Positions 46,194 through 55,021 of a DNA stretch of 64,000 nucleotides are shown one piece after another (position 1 is the first letter of the stretch; every line of letters starts with the position of its first letter). The stretch is from Burkholderia sp. NRF60-BP8. GTDB lineage: Bacteria > Pseudomonadota > Gammaproteobacteria > Burkholderiales > Burkholderiaceae. A model generated the notes under the pieces. It was given only the letters and a program-made list of their open reading frames with translations. It was not told the origin of the DNA and did no database searches. The DNA is taken from assembly GCF_001522585.2 (NCBI RefSeq), contig NZ_CP013373.1:1860001-1924000 (forward strand), read 5' to 3'. Position numbers and translations under genes: made by a program.

Positions 46194-47210
46194 TCAGAAC
46201 CCGCTCAACACGAGCTTGCCGATCGCGCGCCCGCCCTCGAGCATCCGGTGCGCGCGCCGCACGTTCTCGGCATTGATCGTGCCGAGCTGTTCGCCGAGCG
46301 TCGTGCGCAGCGTGCCGCCGTCGACGAGCCGCGCCACCTCGCTCAGGATCTTGTGCTGCTCGATCATGTCCGGCGTCTCGAACATCGCACGCGTGAACAT
46401 GAATTCCCAGTGAAACGCGGCGCTCTTCGCCTTCAGCAATTCGACCGGCACCGGCTTCGCGTTCTCGACGATCGTGCAAATACCGCCCTGCGGCCGGATG
46501 ACTTCCGCAGCGGCCGGGAAATGATGGTCGGTATCGTTGAAGATCAGCGCGTAGTCGACGCTCGGATGGCCGATCTCGCGCAATTGCGCCGGCAGATCGC
46601 CGAAATGGTCGACCACCGCATCCGCGCCCAGCGCGCGCACCCAGTCGGCCGACGCCGGCCGCGACGCAGTCGCGATCACGTGCAGCTTGCCGAGCGTCTT
46701 CGCGAGCTGGATTGCAATCGAGCCCACGCCGCCCGCGCCGCCGATGATCAGCACCGACTTGCCCGCGTCCGCGCCCTGCGGCGACACGCGCAACCGGTCG
46801 AACAGCGCTTCCCATGCGGTCAGCGCGGTGAGCGGCAGCGCGGCCGCCGCCGCGAAGTCGAGCGTGCGCGGCTTCAGCGCGGCGATCCGCTCGTCGACCG
46901 CGTGGAATTCGCTGTTCGCGCCGGGCCGCGTGATGCTGCCCGCGTAGAACACTTCGTCGCCGGGCCGGAACAGCGTGACGTCGGCGCCGACCGCGACGAC
47001 CGTGCCGGCCGCATCCCAGCCGAGCACGCGCGGCGTCTCCTCGATCTGCGGCTTCGGCGCACGCACCTTGGTGTCGACCGGGTTCACGGAAATCGCCTCG
47101 ACCTTCACGAGCACATCCCGCGGGCCCGGCACGGGCTGCGGCAGTTCGACGTCGAGCAACGCTTGCGGGTCGTCGATCGGCAGATAACGGGTCAATCCAA
47201 CGGCTTTCAT
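46194..47210 (-). CDS. zinc-type alcohol dehydrogenase-like/quinone oxidoreductase
   Basis: A 338-residue medium-chain dehydrogenase/reductase. The catalytic domain has VEAISVNPVDTKVR and VLGWDAAGTVVAVG; the NADPH motif LIIGGAGGVGSIAIQLAK lies near residue 150. Zinc-binding cysteines are lacking, as in quinone oxidoreductases. GGAG precedes the start MKAVGLTRY. Divergent from a LysR gene with a shared palindromic operator, so its expression is probably controlled by that regulator, perhaps by quinones or electrophiles. Confidence 0.85.
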   Translation of the reverse strand: MKAVGLTRYLPIDDPQALLDVELPQPVPGPRDVLVKVEAISVNPVDTKVRAPKPQIEETPRVLGWDAAGTVVAVGADVTLFRPGDEVFYAGSITRPGANSEFHAVDERIAALKPRTLDFAAAAALPLTALTAWEALFDRLRVSPQGADAGKSVLIIGGAGGVGSIAIQLAKTLGKLHVIATASRPASADWVRALGADAVVDHFGDLPAQLREIGHPSVDYALIFNDTDHHFPAAAEVIRPQGGICTIVENAKPVPVELLKAKSAAFHWEFMFTRAMFETPDMIEQHKILSEVARLVDGGTLRTTLGEQLGTINAENVRRAHRMLEGGRAIGKLVLSGF

Positions 47211-47303
47211 CTCGATACTCCTTTCAGGAAATCCGGCAGGCTGCGGCGCAACCTCCATGCGTGCCATCGTAGGCAACCCGATCATTCGAGAAAACCGCTA
47301 TAT

Positions 47304-47324
47304 TTCCTGAAACATTTTCAGGAA
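47304..47324. promoter_or_regulatory. palindromic operator between the oxidoreductase and LysR genes
   Basis: Arms TTCCTGAAA (47304-47312) and TTTCAGGAA (47316-47324) are perfectly complementary around CAT. A third copy of the half-site, TTTCAGGAA at 47222-47230, overlaps the ribosome-binding region of the oxidoreductase gene. The palindrome lies ten bases before the LysR start, fitting autoregulation. Confidence 0.75.
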
Positions 47325-47334
47325 TTTCAGAATA

Positions 47335-48270
47335 ATGACGTCCGCTCCTGTTTCGGCGCCCGACAAGCCGCTCGACCTGCTCGACGTCGCGCTGTTCGTG
47401 CGCGCGGCACTGCTCGCGAACGTCAGCGCGGCCGGGCGCGAATTCGGCGTGTCGGCAGCGGTCGCGAGCGCACGCATCGCGCAGCTCGAACGCCAGCTCG
47501 GCGCGCGGTTGCTGCATCGCACCACGCGCCGCATCAGCCTCACGCAGGACGGCGAAATCTTCATGGCGCGCGCCGACGCGCTGCTCGCGGCCGCCGACGC
47601 CGCCCGCGCGTCGGTCGGCCGCGGTCGCAGCGAGCCGTACGGGCGGCTGAAGGTGTCGATGTCGTCGTCGTTCGGCCGCCAGCACGTCGCGCCGGTGATT
47701 CCGGCGTTCCTGCGCCGCTATCCGTCCGTGTCGCTCGATCTGCGGCTGTCCGACGAGATCGTCGATCTGGTCGACGACGGCTACGACGTCGCGATCCGCC
47801 TCGGTGCGCTGAAGGATTCGACGCTCGTCGCCCGCAAGCTCGCCGTCAACCGCCGCGTGCTGTGCTGCTCGCCCGCCTATCTCGCCGAACACGGCACGCC
47901 GCGCCATCCGGCCGACCTGACGCAGCACGAATGCGTGATCCTCGGCGACCAGCGCGACTGGTCGTTCGCGACGCCGCAAGGCCCGCTCACGGTGCGGGTC
48001 GGCGGCCGGCTCGTCGCGAGCAACGGCGAGGCGATCCGCGAAGCGCTCGTCGACGGCTTCGGCATCGCGATCAAGTCGACCTGGGACGTCGGCCCGCTGC
48101 TCGCGAGCGGCGCGCTCGTCACCGTGCTCGACGACTATCCGTTCGCGGAGGACGTCGCGATCTGGGCCGTCTACCCGAGCCGCGCGCACGTGCCGCTGAA
48201 AACCCTCGCGTTCATCGCGTTCCTGGCCGAGCATTTCGGCGATCCGCCGTACTGGGATCGCGCAAACTGA
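47335..48270 (+). CDS. LysR-family transcriptional regulator
   Basis: A 311-residue LysR protein. The helix-turn-helix (about residues 15-75) includes NVSAAGREFGVSAAVASARIAQLERQLGARLLHRTTRRISLT, with Ala where Ser is usual in the recognition helix. The effector domain begins near GRLKVSMSSSFGRQ. Divergent from the zinc-type oxidoreductase, which is its likely target. Confidence 0.88.
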   Translation: MTSAPVSAPDKPLDLLDVALFVRAALLANVSAAGREFGVSAAVASARIAQLERQLGARLLHRTTRRISLTQDGEIFMARADALLAAADAARASVGRGRSEPYGRLKVSMSSSFGRQHVAPVIPAFLRRYPSVSLDLRLSDEIVDLVDDGYDVAIRLGALKDSTLVARKLAVNRRVLCCSPAYLAEHGTPRHPADLTQHECVILGDQRDWSFATPQGPLTVRVGGRLVASNGEAIREALVDGFGIAIKSTWDVGPLLASGALVTVLDDYPFAEDVAIWAVYPSRAHVPLKTLAFIAFLAEHFGDPPYWDRAN

Positions 48271-48443
48271 TGACCGCCGCCGCACCGCGCACGGTTTCGC
48301 TCCGGCGCCGGCCGCCATGCACGGCCAAACGGCTACAATGGCGCGTTCGCGACGCAATGGCCTGCAGCCGCACGAGGCCCGCGTCCGCAGGCGGCCGCCC
48401 GTGGGCCGCGCACGTCATTCATTCGTCTTTCCAACCACTCGTC

Positions 48444-49289
48444 ATGACCCACAATCTCGTCATCCAGAGTCTTGCGCCGCTGTCGGACGCCCATCACAAA
48501 CCGCTGCTCGCGCTCTCGCGCGGCACCCGCATCGTGCAGACCGACGATCACGCGTTGCGCGTCGAAAACGCGAGCCCGGCGCAGCGCCTCGACATCGACG
48601 CGTACTGCGGCACGCATGCGCTCGACTTCGGGTTCGTCGAGGCCGGCCTCACGCTCGGCGATTTCGGGCTCGCGGTGATGGACATGGATTCGACGCTGAT
48701 CACGATCGAATGCATCGACGAGATCGCCGATTTCTGCGGGCTGAAGACGCAGGTCGCGGAGATCACCGAAGCGTCGATGCGCGGCGAGATCCGCGATTTC
48801 AACGAAAGCCTCACGCGCCGCGTCGCGCTGCTGGCCGGGCTCGACGCGCACGCACTCGAGCGCGTGTACGAAGAACGGCTGCAACTGTCGCCTGGCGCCG
48901 AGACGATGCTGGCCGGCGTGAAGGCCGCCGGCATGAAGACGCTGCTCGTGTCGGGCGGCTTCACGTTCTTCACCGAGCGGCTGAAGGCGCGCCTCGGCAT
49001 CGACTACGCGCATGCGAACACACTCGAGATCGTCGACGGCAAGCTCACCGGCAAGGTGCTCGGCGAGATCGTCAACGCCGACGTGAAGGCGCGCCTGCTG
49101 CGCGAGACGTGCGCGTCGCTCGGCCTCGAGCCGCGCCGCGCGATCGCGATGGGCGACGGCTCGAACGATCTGAAGATGATGGCCGAAGCCGGGCTGTCGG
49201 TCGCGTTCCACGCGAAGCCCGTCGTGCGCGACGCGGCGACGGTCGCGTTCGACCATGTCGGCCTCGACGGGCTGCTGCGACTGTTCTGA
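48444..49289 (+). CDS. serB: phosphoserine phosphatase SerB
   Basis: A 281-residue HAD phosphatase. The catalytic motif VMDMDSTLI places the nucleophile Asp80 and acid Asp82; LLVSGGFTFFTERL is motif II; GDGSNDLKMM is motif IV with the metal aspartates. It hydrolyses phosphoserine, the last step of serine synthesis. A TACAAT -10 element lies at 48334-48339. The start MTHNLVIQS fits the family. Monocistronic, with its own terminator. Confidence 0.92.
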   Translation: MTHNLVIQSLAPLSDAHHKPLLALSRGTRIVQTDDHALRVENASPAQRLDIDAYCGTHALDFGFVEAGLTLGDFGLAVMDMDSTLITIECIDEIADFCGLKTQVAEITEASMRGEIRDFNESLTRRVALLAGLDAHALERVYEERLQLSPGAETMLAGVKAAGMKTLLVSGGFTFFTERLKARLGIDYAHANTLEIVDGKLTGKVLGEIVNADVKARLLRETCASLGLEPRRAIAMGDGSNDLKMMAEAGLSVAFHAKPVVRDAATVAFDHVGLDGLLRLF

Positions 49290-49311
49290 TCCAGCCGCAC
49301 CGTCAATGAAA

Positions 49312-49344
49312 AACGCCGGCGCGACAGGGTATCGCGCCGGCGTT
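49312..49344 (+). terminator. rho-independent terminator after serB
   Basis: AACGCCGGCGCGA (49312-49324) pairs perfectly with TCGCGCCGGCGTT (49332-49344), followed by TCGTTTG on the plus strand and by TTTT on the minus strand. It can serve both serB and the convergent metC gene. Confidence 0.85.
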
Positions 49345-49376
49345 TCGTTTGTGTGCCGGACGTTGCCGGCCGGCGA

Positions 49377-50558
49377 TCAGCCGAGCGCGGCCTGCATCGC
49401 GCGCTCGATGTCCGCGCGCAAATCGGCTTCGTCTTCCAGACCGACGTAGAAACGCACCAGCGTGCCGCGATGCGGCCAGTCCGGACGCATCGACGCGACG
49501 TCGTAAGGCATCGCGAGGCTGCACGCGCCGCCCCAGCTCCAGCCGATCGCGAACAGCTCGAGCGACTCGACGAAACGGTCGACCTGCTCCGCACTGTAGC
49601 GTGCGTCGAACACCACCGAGAACAGCCCGCCCGCGCCGGTGAAATCGCGCATGAACGACGCGTGCCCCGGGCAGTCGGCGATCTGCGGATGCAGCACCGC
49701 CGCAATCTCCGGCCGCGCCTTCAGCCATTGCGCGAGCGCGAGCGCGCTCTTGCCGTGCGCGTCGAAGCGCAGCTGCATGCTCGGCAGGCTGCGCAGCACG
49801 AGCGAGCAATCGTCGACCGACACGCCGATCCCGCAGCGCATCCGCGCGAGCTTCAGCTTCGCATGCAGTTCCGCGTTCGCGGTGATCGTCGCGCCCATCA
49901 GCACGTCGCTGCCGCCCGACTGGTACTTGGTCAGCGCCTGCACCGAGATGTCGACGCCGTGCGCGAACGGCTTGAACGCGAGGCCCGCGGAAAAGGTGTT
50001 GTCGATCGCGGTGACGATGCCGCGCGCCTTCGCGGCCGCCGTGATCGCCTGCACGTCGGGCACTTCCATCGTCACCGAGCCGGGCGCCTCGATCCAGATC
50101 AGCCGCGTGTTCGGCTGGATCAGCGCCGCGATGCCGGCGCCGATCAACGGATCGTAAAAACGCGCGGTGATGCCGAAATCGTTCGCCAGCCACTTGCCGA
50201 AATCGGCGTTCGGGCCGTACACGTTGTGCGGAATCAGCACGTCGTCGCCCGCTTTCACGATCCCGAAGTAGACGTTCATGATCGCCGCGAGACCCGACGG
50301 CTGCAGCAGCGCGTGCGTGCCGCCCTCGATCTCGGCCAGCCGCTGCGCGAGCGCGAGCGACGTCGGCGTCGCGTGCAGCCCGTAGCGCCACTGGTTGTCG
50401 TCGTGCCAGACCAGCGCGCGCATCGTCGCGAGATCGGGGAACACGACCGTCGACGCGCGCGCGACCGGCGGCACGAACGAACGGAAGCCTTCCGGAATGG
50501 CGTCGTCGGGTTGAACGATGCGGGTTTGCAGCGCGCGCTTGGGAGTGGATGCGGTCAT
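49377..50558 (-). CDS. metC: cystathionine beta-lyase
   Basis: A 393-residue Cys/Met-metabolism PLP enzyme. The PLP lysine is in ALTKYQSGGSDVLMG; IDNTFSAGLAFKPF carries the PLP-contacting Asp; YGLHATPTSLALAQRLAEIEGG is the conserved N-terminal segment. It cleaves cystathionine to homocysteine in methionine synthesis. The start MTASTPKRA was chosen by similarity in length; ribosome-binding support is weak. Confidence 0.88.
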   Translation of the reverse strand: MTASTPKRALQTRIVQPDDAIPEGFRSFVPPVARASTVVFPDLATMRALVWHDDNQWRYGLHATPTSLALAQRLAEIEGGTHALLQPSGLAAIMNVYFGIVKAGDDVLIPHNVYGPNADFGKWLANDFGITARFYDPLIGAGIAALIQPNTRLIWIEAPGSVTMEVPDVQAITAAAKARGIVTAIDNTFSAGLAFKPFAHGVDISVQALTKYQSGGSDVLMGATITANAELHAKLKLARMRCGIGVSVDDCSLVLRSLPSMQLRFDAHGKSALALAQWLKARPEIAAVLHPQIADCPGHASFMRDFTGAGGLFSVVFDARYSAEQVDRFVESLELFAIGWSWGGACSLAMPYDVASMRPDWPHRGTLVRFYVGLEDEADLRADIERAMQAALG

Positions 50559-50671
50559 GACTGGAGGCCGGGCACGAGGCCGTTCGGTTGCGGAATATGT
50601 CGCTAGAGTAGCCAAAATCGGCGCACTTGGCCCGGTACAGTGCGCGCCGCGCACGCCGAGCCAGCGCCCGT

Positions 50672-51214
50672 TCAGTCGTCGGTTCGCAGGTTGACGACGC
50701 CGCCCACCGTCTCGATTTCGCGCACGCGGCCGTCGCGCACCTGCAGCGCCGCGCGCTTGCCCGGCGCCAAACGCAGCACGACCGGCTGCGGATCCGATTC
50801 GTCCGAATTCATCCGGTCCGCCTTCAGGTCGCCCGCCGCGTCGAAACGGCCGATCCACACGCCGGTGATGTTCGTGCCGTCGTTCGACTCCTCGATCTCG
50901 AGCGTATCGCCGTCGCGGTCGCCCGCGAGCAGCACGACCTCGCCCGTGTCGGCGAACTGGTATTCGCCGTGCACGCCTTCCTCGTCCGTCTTGGGGCCGA
51001 GATGCACGACGATCGGCCGGTCGCCGAGCGTGCCTTCGTAGCGCGGCAGGCGGGCGAACTCGGGATTCGGCTTCAGCGGCCGCGCCGGCGCCGGTTCATC
51101 CTGCTGCACGCCGGGTGCAACCGCCTGCGCTTCGACCGCCGCCGGCATCGCGATGCCCGCTGCCAGCGCACCCGCGACGACGAGCGCCCGTTGCCATTCC
51201 GAATATCGACCCAC
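50672..51214 (-). CDS. secreted protein of unknown function, 180 residues
   Basis: GTG start with AAGGAGC upstream; signal peptide about residues 1-29 (GALAAGIAMPAAVEAQ). The mature part is acidic and beta-rich (RYEGTLGDRPIVVHLGPKTDEEGVHGEYQFADTGEVVLLAGDRDGDTLEIEES), resembling small periplasmic proteins that retain no recognised domain. The family is not recognised. Confidence 0.7.
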   Translation of the reverse strand: MGRYSEWQRALVVAGALAAGIAMPAAVEAQAVAPGVQQDEPAPARPLKPNPEFARLPRYEGTLGDRPIVVHLGPKTDEEGVHGEYQFADTGEVVLLAGDRDGDTLEIEESNDGTNITGVWIGRFDAAGDLKADRMNSDESDPQPVVLRLAPGKRAALQVRDGRVREIETVGGVVNLRTDD

Positions 51215-51334
51215 CTCGTGTTGCTCCTTGCTTCAGATTCGCCCGTCGATCGCGGGACCGTGCCGGGTCGAAACCCGGCTCTTGCGTCGCCGCGCCAGCC
51301 TGCGCCGCGACTGCGTCGGCGTGCGCGTTTCGCG

Positions 51335-52261
51335 TCAGCCCTGCATCAGGCTTTCCACCGCAGCGCGGTGCGGAATCGGCGCGACCGCGCCGTAGCCGGT
51401 CGTCGACAGCGCCGCCGCCGCGTTCGCATAACGCGCGGCCGCGAACGGATCGTCGCCCGCGACGATCCGCGCGACGAACGCGCCGCCGAAGCAGTCGCCC
51501 GCGCCGGTCGCGTCGACGGCCTCGACCGCGAAGCCCGGCACGACGCGCCGCTCATGCGGCGTCGCGACATACGCGCCTTCCTTGCCGAGCTTCAGCGCGA
51601 CGACCTGCGGCCCGTGCTCGAGCATCGCGTCGACGATCGCGTCGCGATCGTTCGCGCCCGTGAGCGCCGTCACGTCGTCCCAGCTCGGCAGACAGATGTC
51701 CGTCTGGCGCAGCGCCTCGCGCATCACCGCACGGGCACGCGGCAGCGGCCACAGCTTCAGGCGCAGGTTCGTGTCGAAGCTGACCTTCGCGCCGTGGCGA
51801 CGCGCATGGTCGATCGCCGCGAATGCCGCATCGCACGGGGCCGTGCCGATCGCAAGACTGATGCCCGACAAGTGCACGGCCTTCGCGGCCGCGAGCGCGT
51901 CGAGCGGCAGGTCGCCCGTCGCATAGCGGCTCGCAGCCGACCCCGCGCGCAGATAGTCGAACTGATGGCCGTCGATGCCGTGCGTGACGAAATACACGCC
52001 GGTCGGCGCCGTGCGGTCGATGCGCACGTACGTCGTGTCGACCTGCTCCGCCGCCCACATGTCGGCCAGCAGCCGGCCGAACGGATCGTCGCCGATCGCC
52101 GACACGAAGCCCGTCGACGCGCCCTGGCGCGCCGCCGCGATGCAGAAGTTCGACGTGTCGCCGCCGAAGCCCTGCAGGAATTCGGGACGCCCCGGCTGCG
52201 ACTGGTTGAATTCGATCATCGCCTCGCCGAGCGCGAGGATCTCCGGAAACGCAGCGGCCAT
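51335..52261 (-). CDS. kdgK: PfkB-family kinase, probable 2-keto-3-deoxygluconate kinase
   Basis: A 308-residue PfkB kinase. The C-terminal signature DATGAGDCFGG (residues 250-260) gives catalytic Asp256; GFGGDTSNFCIAAARQG is the substrate motif typical of KDG kinases, and TYVRIDRTAPTGVYFVTH supports that family. It would phosphorylate KDG to KDPG in Entner-Doudoroff-type metabolism. It starts three bases after the rimO stop, so both are probably co-transcribed despite unrelated roles. A paralogue is KguK at 3034-4026. Confidence 0.82.
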   Translation of the reverse strand: MAAAFPEILALGEAMIEFNQSQPGRPEFLQGFGGDTSNFCIAAARQGASTGFVSAIGDDPFGRLLADMWAAEQVDTTYVRIDRTAPTGVYFVTHGIDGHQFDYLRAGSAASRYATGDLPLDALAAAKAVHLSGISLAIGTAPCDAAFAAIDHARRHGAKVSFDTNLRLKLWPLPRARAVMREALRQTDICLPSWDDVTALTGANDRDAIVDAMLEHGPQVVALKLGKEGAYVATPHERRVVPGFAVEAVDATGAGDCFGGAFVARIVAGDDPFAAARYANAAAALSTTGYGAVAPIPHRAAVESLMQG

Positions 52262-52264
52262 CGC

Positions 52265-53626
52265 TTACACCTCGCCCCACAGATCGTGGCCGTCGGCGCC
52301 CGTGATCTTCACGGACACGAAATCGCCGACCTTGTAGCGCTTCGATGCCTTCGCCGCCGGCTCGACATAGACGACGCCGTCGATTTCCGGCGCATCGGCC
52401 GCCGTACGGCCGATGCCGCCTTCTTCGCCGACTTCGTCGATCAGCACCTTGAGCGTCTTGCCGACCTTGCGCTGCATGCGGTTCGCCGATACTTCCTCGG
52501 CCACTTCCATGAAGCGCGCGCGACGCTCCTCCCGGACCTCGTCCGGCAACGCGCCGTCCAGGTCGTTCGCGGTCGCGCCTTCGACCGGCGAATACGCGAA
52601 ACAGCCGACGCGATCGAGTTCCGCTTCGCGCACGAAGTCGAGCAGCGTTTCGAACTGCTCTTCCGTCTCGCCGGGGAAGCCCGCGATGAACGTGCTGCGG
52701 ATCGTCAGGTCCGGGCAGATCTCGCGCCACTTCTGCACGCGCTCGAGCACCTTCTCGGCGTTCGCCGGACGCTTCATGCGCTTCAGCACTTCCGGGTGCG
52801 CGTGCTGGAACGGCACGTCGAGATACGGCAGCACGTGGCCCTTGAACGGACCTTCGGCCATCAGCGGAATCACTTCGTCGACGCTCGGATACGGATATAC
52901 GTAGTGCAGGCGCACCCACGCGCCGTACTGCGCGGCGAGTTCGCCGAGCGCGGCGACCAGGTCGGTCATGCGCGTCTTGATCGGCTTGCCGTTCCAGAAG
53001 CCCGTGCGGTACTTCACGTCGACGCCGTAAGCGCTCGTGTCCTGCGAGATCACGAGCAGTTCCTTCACGCCCGACTTGAACAGGTTCTCGGCTTCCAGCA
53101 TCACTTCGGCGACCGGGCGCGACACGAGGTCGCCGCGCATCGACGGGATGATGCAGAACGTGCAACGGTGGTTGCAGCCTTCGGAGATCTTCAGGTATGC
53201 ATAGTGACGCGGCGTGAGCTTGATGCCGGCCGCGGGTACGAGATCGACGAACGGGTCGTGCGGCTTCGGCAGGTGCGAATGCACGGCCTGCATCACTTCG
53301 CCCACCGCGTGCGGGCCGGTGACGGCGAGCACCTTCGGGTGGACTTCCTCGATCAGGTTCGAGCCGCTGGCGCTCGACTTCGCGCCGAGGCAGCCGGTGA
53401 CGATCACCTTGCCGTTCTCGGTCAGCGCTTCGCCGATCGCGTCGAGGCTTTCCTGCACGGCTTCGTCGATGAAGCCGCAGGTGTTCACGACGACGAGGTC
53501 GGCGCCGTCGTAGGTGCCGGAGATTTCATAACCTTCGGCGCGCAGTTGCGTGATGATTTGTTCGGAATCGACGAGCGCTTTCGGGCACCCGAGGGATACG
53601 AACCCTACTTTGGGGGATTGGGACAT
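52265..53626 (-). CDS. rimO: ribosomal protein S12 methylthiotransferase RimO
   Basis: A 453-residue radical SAM methylthiotransferase. The N-terminal UPF0004 domain begins [16 protein letters not shown]; the radical SAM motif CNHRCTFC (near residue 150) follows; a TRAM domain ends the protein ([12 protein letters not shown]... to [15 protein letters not shown]). It methylthiolates an aspartate of ribosomal protein S12. Its 5' end is where the relic island abuts, and a degenerate copy of that end lies at 55022-55077. Confidence 0.93.
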   Translation of the reverse strand: MSQSPKVGFVSLGCPKALVDSEQIITQLRAEGYEISGTYDGADLVVVNTCGFIDEAVQESLDAIGEALTENGKVIVTGCLGAKSSASGSNLIEEVHPKVLAVTGPHAVGEVMQAVHSHLPKPHDPFVDLVPAAGIKLTPRHYAYLKISEGCNHRCTFCIIPSMRGDLVSRPVAEVMLEAENLFKSGVKELLVISQDTSAYGVDVKYRTGFWNGKPIKTRMTDLVAALGELAAQYGAWVRLHYVYPYPSVDEVIPLMAEGPFKGHVLPYLDVPFQHAHPEVLKRMKRPANAEKVLERVQKWREICPDLTIRSTFIAGFPGETEEQFETLLDFVREAELDRVGCFAYSPVEGATANDLDGALPDEVREERRARFMEVAEEVSANRMQRKVGKTLKVLIDEVGEEGGIGRTAADAPEIDGVVYVEPAAKASKRYKVGDFVSVKITGADGHDLWGEV

Positions 53627-53694
53627 CTGGAATGTGGGGGCGTGGCGGCAAAAGCGTGAGTTTACAGCGATTTAGGGGCGGCGAGCCAAAATGA

Positions 53695-53886
53695 GCGACC
53701 GGCGGTAGCGTTGATCGACAGCTCGGGTACGCTGCCCGGTGGGCGGCCGACAACCAGATGGGGCTTGATGCGTCCCTATCACACGATCTCTGGAACGGCC
53801 TCAACGCCGCGCATGGCTATGACTGGGACACGAACCCGTGGGTATGGGTCGTCGAATTTAAACGAGTGGGAGGGACGTCGGAATGA
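53695..53886 (+). pseudogene. C-terminal fragment of an ASCH-domain phage-type protein
   Basis: From the base after a TGA at 53692-53694, 63 codons read as a clear ASCH-domain ending: DRQLGYAARWAADNQMGLD, then DLWNGLNAAHGYDWDTNPWVWVVEFKRV. The W.NP(W)VWVVEF strand is the hallmark of phage and prophage ASCH proteins, which are usually more than 150 residues. No start codon or N-terminal half is present, so the gene is truncated, probably at the island boundary with rimO. Its stop overlaps the next ATG by ATGA, as in an original operon. Confidence 0.75.
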
Positions 53887-54170
53887 CGAAGAAACAATCG
53901 AAACAAGAAAGCCCGACGGCCGACACGCAGATTGCAGCAGCGATCGCGAGCACGATCAGCGCCGTCAGCTCTCAAGGGCTCAGCATCGTGACGCCGGACG
54001 GAAATCCCGCAACCCTCGCCGTCATCGATCAGAATGGCAAGATCATCGGGGCCAGCCCGAGCGTGATGCGCGCGGTACGGGACGTCGCAACCCGTTCGTC
54101 TCGCAATTTCCTGATCGGCGACGGTCACCTTCGCGTCCTGACGCAGCCGCCCAGCACGAGGGGCAAATAA
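53883..54170 (+). CDS. hypothetical protein of the relic island, 95 residues
   Basis: I do not recognise this protein. It has a Lys/Gln/Ser-rich start (MTKKQSKQESPTAD), an Ala/Ser-rich middle (TQIAAAIASTISAVSSQGLSIVTPDGNPATLAVIDQNGKIIGAS) and a basic C-terminus. Overlap with the ASCH fragment (ATGA) suggests both came from one prophage-like operon. Base composition is a little less GC-rich than the surroundings. Confidence 0.6.
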   Translation: MTKKQSKQESPTADTQIAAAIASTISAVSSQGLSIVTPDGNPATLAVIDQNGKIIGASPSVMRAVRDVATRSSRNFLIGDGHLRVLTQPPSTRGK

Positions 54171-54171
54171 A

Positions 54172-54193
54172 AACGGCGCCTCGTGGCGCCGTT
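54172..54193. terminator. bidirectional terminator between the orphan ORF and mazF
   Basis: AACGGCGCC (54172-54180) pairs with GGCGCCGTT (54185-54193) around TCGT. On the minus strand TTTTTATTT follows, an efficient terminator for the mazEF transcript ending at 54200. Confidence 0.85.
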
Positions 54194-54199
54194 GTAGTG

Positions 54200-54538
54200 C
54201 TACAGGTCGAGAAACGTTCGAACCGCGTATCTGATCGCTTCCATTTCTTCGTCAGTTGCTCGCTCGCCCTCGAACTGAAACTCGCGTGCTTTGAACGACA
54301 GATTCACGATCTGATCGACGAGCGCAACGCCAGGCCGTGCGAGACTCGAAATCGGAACCTCCGATTCCCATCCCCGTACAGTCGAGGTGATCGGCAAGCC
54401 GACAAACCTCCCCGTCAACTCATTGATATCGACCGGCGTGATGACGACCACGGCACGATACCCGTCCTGCTCGTTGCCCTTGCTCGGCCCGATATACAGC
54501 CTAACGACATCCCCTGCTTCCGGAACTCCGTTGTGCAT
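54200..54538 (-). CDS. MazF/PemK-family toxin (endoribonuclease)
   Basis: A 112-residue MazF-type protein: GDVVRLYIGPSKGNEQDGYRAVVVITPVDINELTGRFVGLPIT is the SH3-like barrel with the GxEqxGxRPvvV-type motif, and the later SSLARPGVALVDQIVNLSFKAREF is the second conserved block. MazF toxins cut mRNA at short motifs. AGGGA-type sequence (GGGAACAAG) precedes the ATG. It lies 26 bases after the antitoxin gene. Confidence 0.85.
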   Translation of the reverse strand: MHNGVPEAGDVVRLYIGPSKGNEQDGYRAVVVITPVDINELTGRFVGLPITSTVRGWESEVPISSLARPGVALVDQIVNLSFKAREFQFEGERATDEEMEAIRYAVRTFLDL

Positions 54539-54564
54539 CTTGTTCCCGTCCTTCTGGTTCCGCG

Positions 54565-54837
54565 TCAGGCCTGCTCGTCCGGTCCCCCGAACTCACTGCC
54601 CTGCGGTTCGCCGAAGTCGATGATCGGATGCGGCTCGAGCTTCGCCTCGCGAAGCTGCTGCAAATAGCGTTCGCGAGAAAAGCGCTTGATTGCACTGTGG
54701 GGACGAATCTCCACCTTGCCATCGACCACACGAATATCCACTTCTTGCCCCTCGGCGAACGCCACCTCTTGCGCGACGTTTGCCGGGATACGCACCGCAA
54801 GGCTATTCCCCCAACGCTTGAGCGTTTGAATAGCCAT
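54565..54837 (-). CDS. MazE/SpoVT-AbrB-type antitoxin
   Basis: A 90-residue protein. The N-terminal AbrB/MazE fold is plain: IQTLKRWGNSLAVRIPANVAQEVAFAEGQEVDIRVVDGKVEIRP. The C-terminal tail (EPHPIIDFGEPQGSEFGGPDEQA) is acidic and probably wraps the toxin. AGGGGATGG precedes the ATG. First gene of the pair, as is usual, and probably the DNA-binding autoregulator acting at 54942-55007. Confidence 0.88.
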   Translation of the reverse strand: MAIQTLKRWGNSLAVRIPANVAQEVAFAEGQEVDIRVVDGKVEIRPHSAIKRFSRERYLQQLREAKLEPHPIIDFGEPQGSEFGGPDEQA

Positions 54838-54941
54838 ACATCCATCCCCTCAAAGGGTCAGAGGCGGAGAAGGTTTTCGTGCCACTCTTGCGGCATCCGA
54901 ACTGCTTTCCGCCCCCTCGCGTGCAATACCATCAGTGTTAT

Positions 54942-55007
54942 GTATCAACAATGTCGATACGCACTCAGAATAGTCGTTCCCTGCGCACGTGTCAACATTG
55001 TTGATAC
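54942..55007 (-). promoter_or_regulatory. mazEF promoter bracketed by two operators
   Basis: On the minus strand TTGACA (54995-54990) and TATTCT (54972-54967) are separated by exactly 17 bases, a near-ideal sigma-70 promoter. Operator 1, GTATCAACAATGTCGATAC (54942-54960), and operator 2, GTGTCAACATTGTTGATAC (54989-55007), are each 19-base near-perfect palindromes with one mismatch. Operator 2 covers the -35 element and operator 1 the transcription start. The two sites also form a perfect 15-base inverted repeat (54940-54954 with 54995-55009). Confidence 0.85.
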
Positions 55008-55021
55008 ATCAAGAACGCTAT

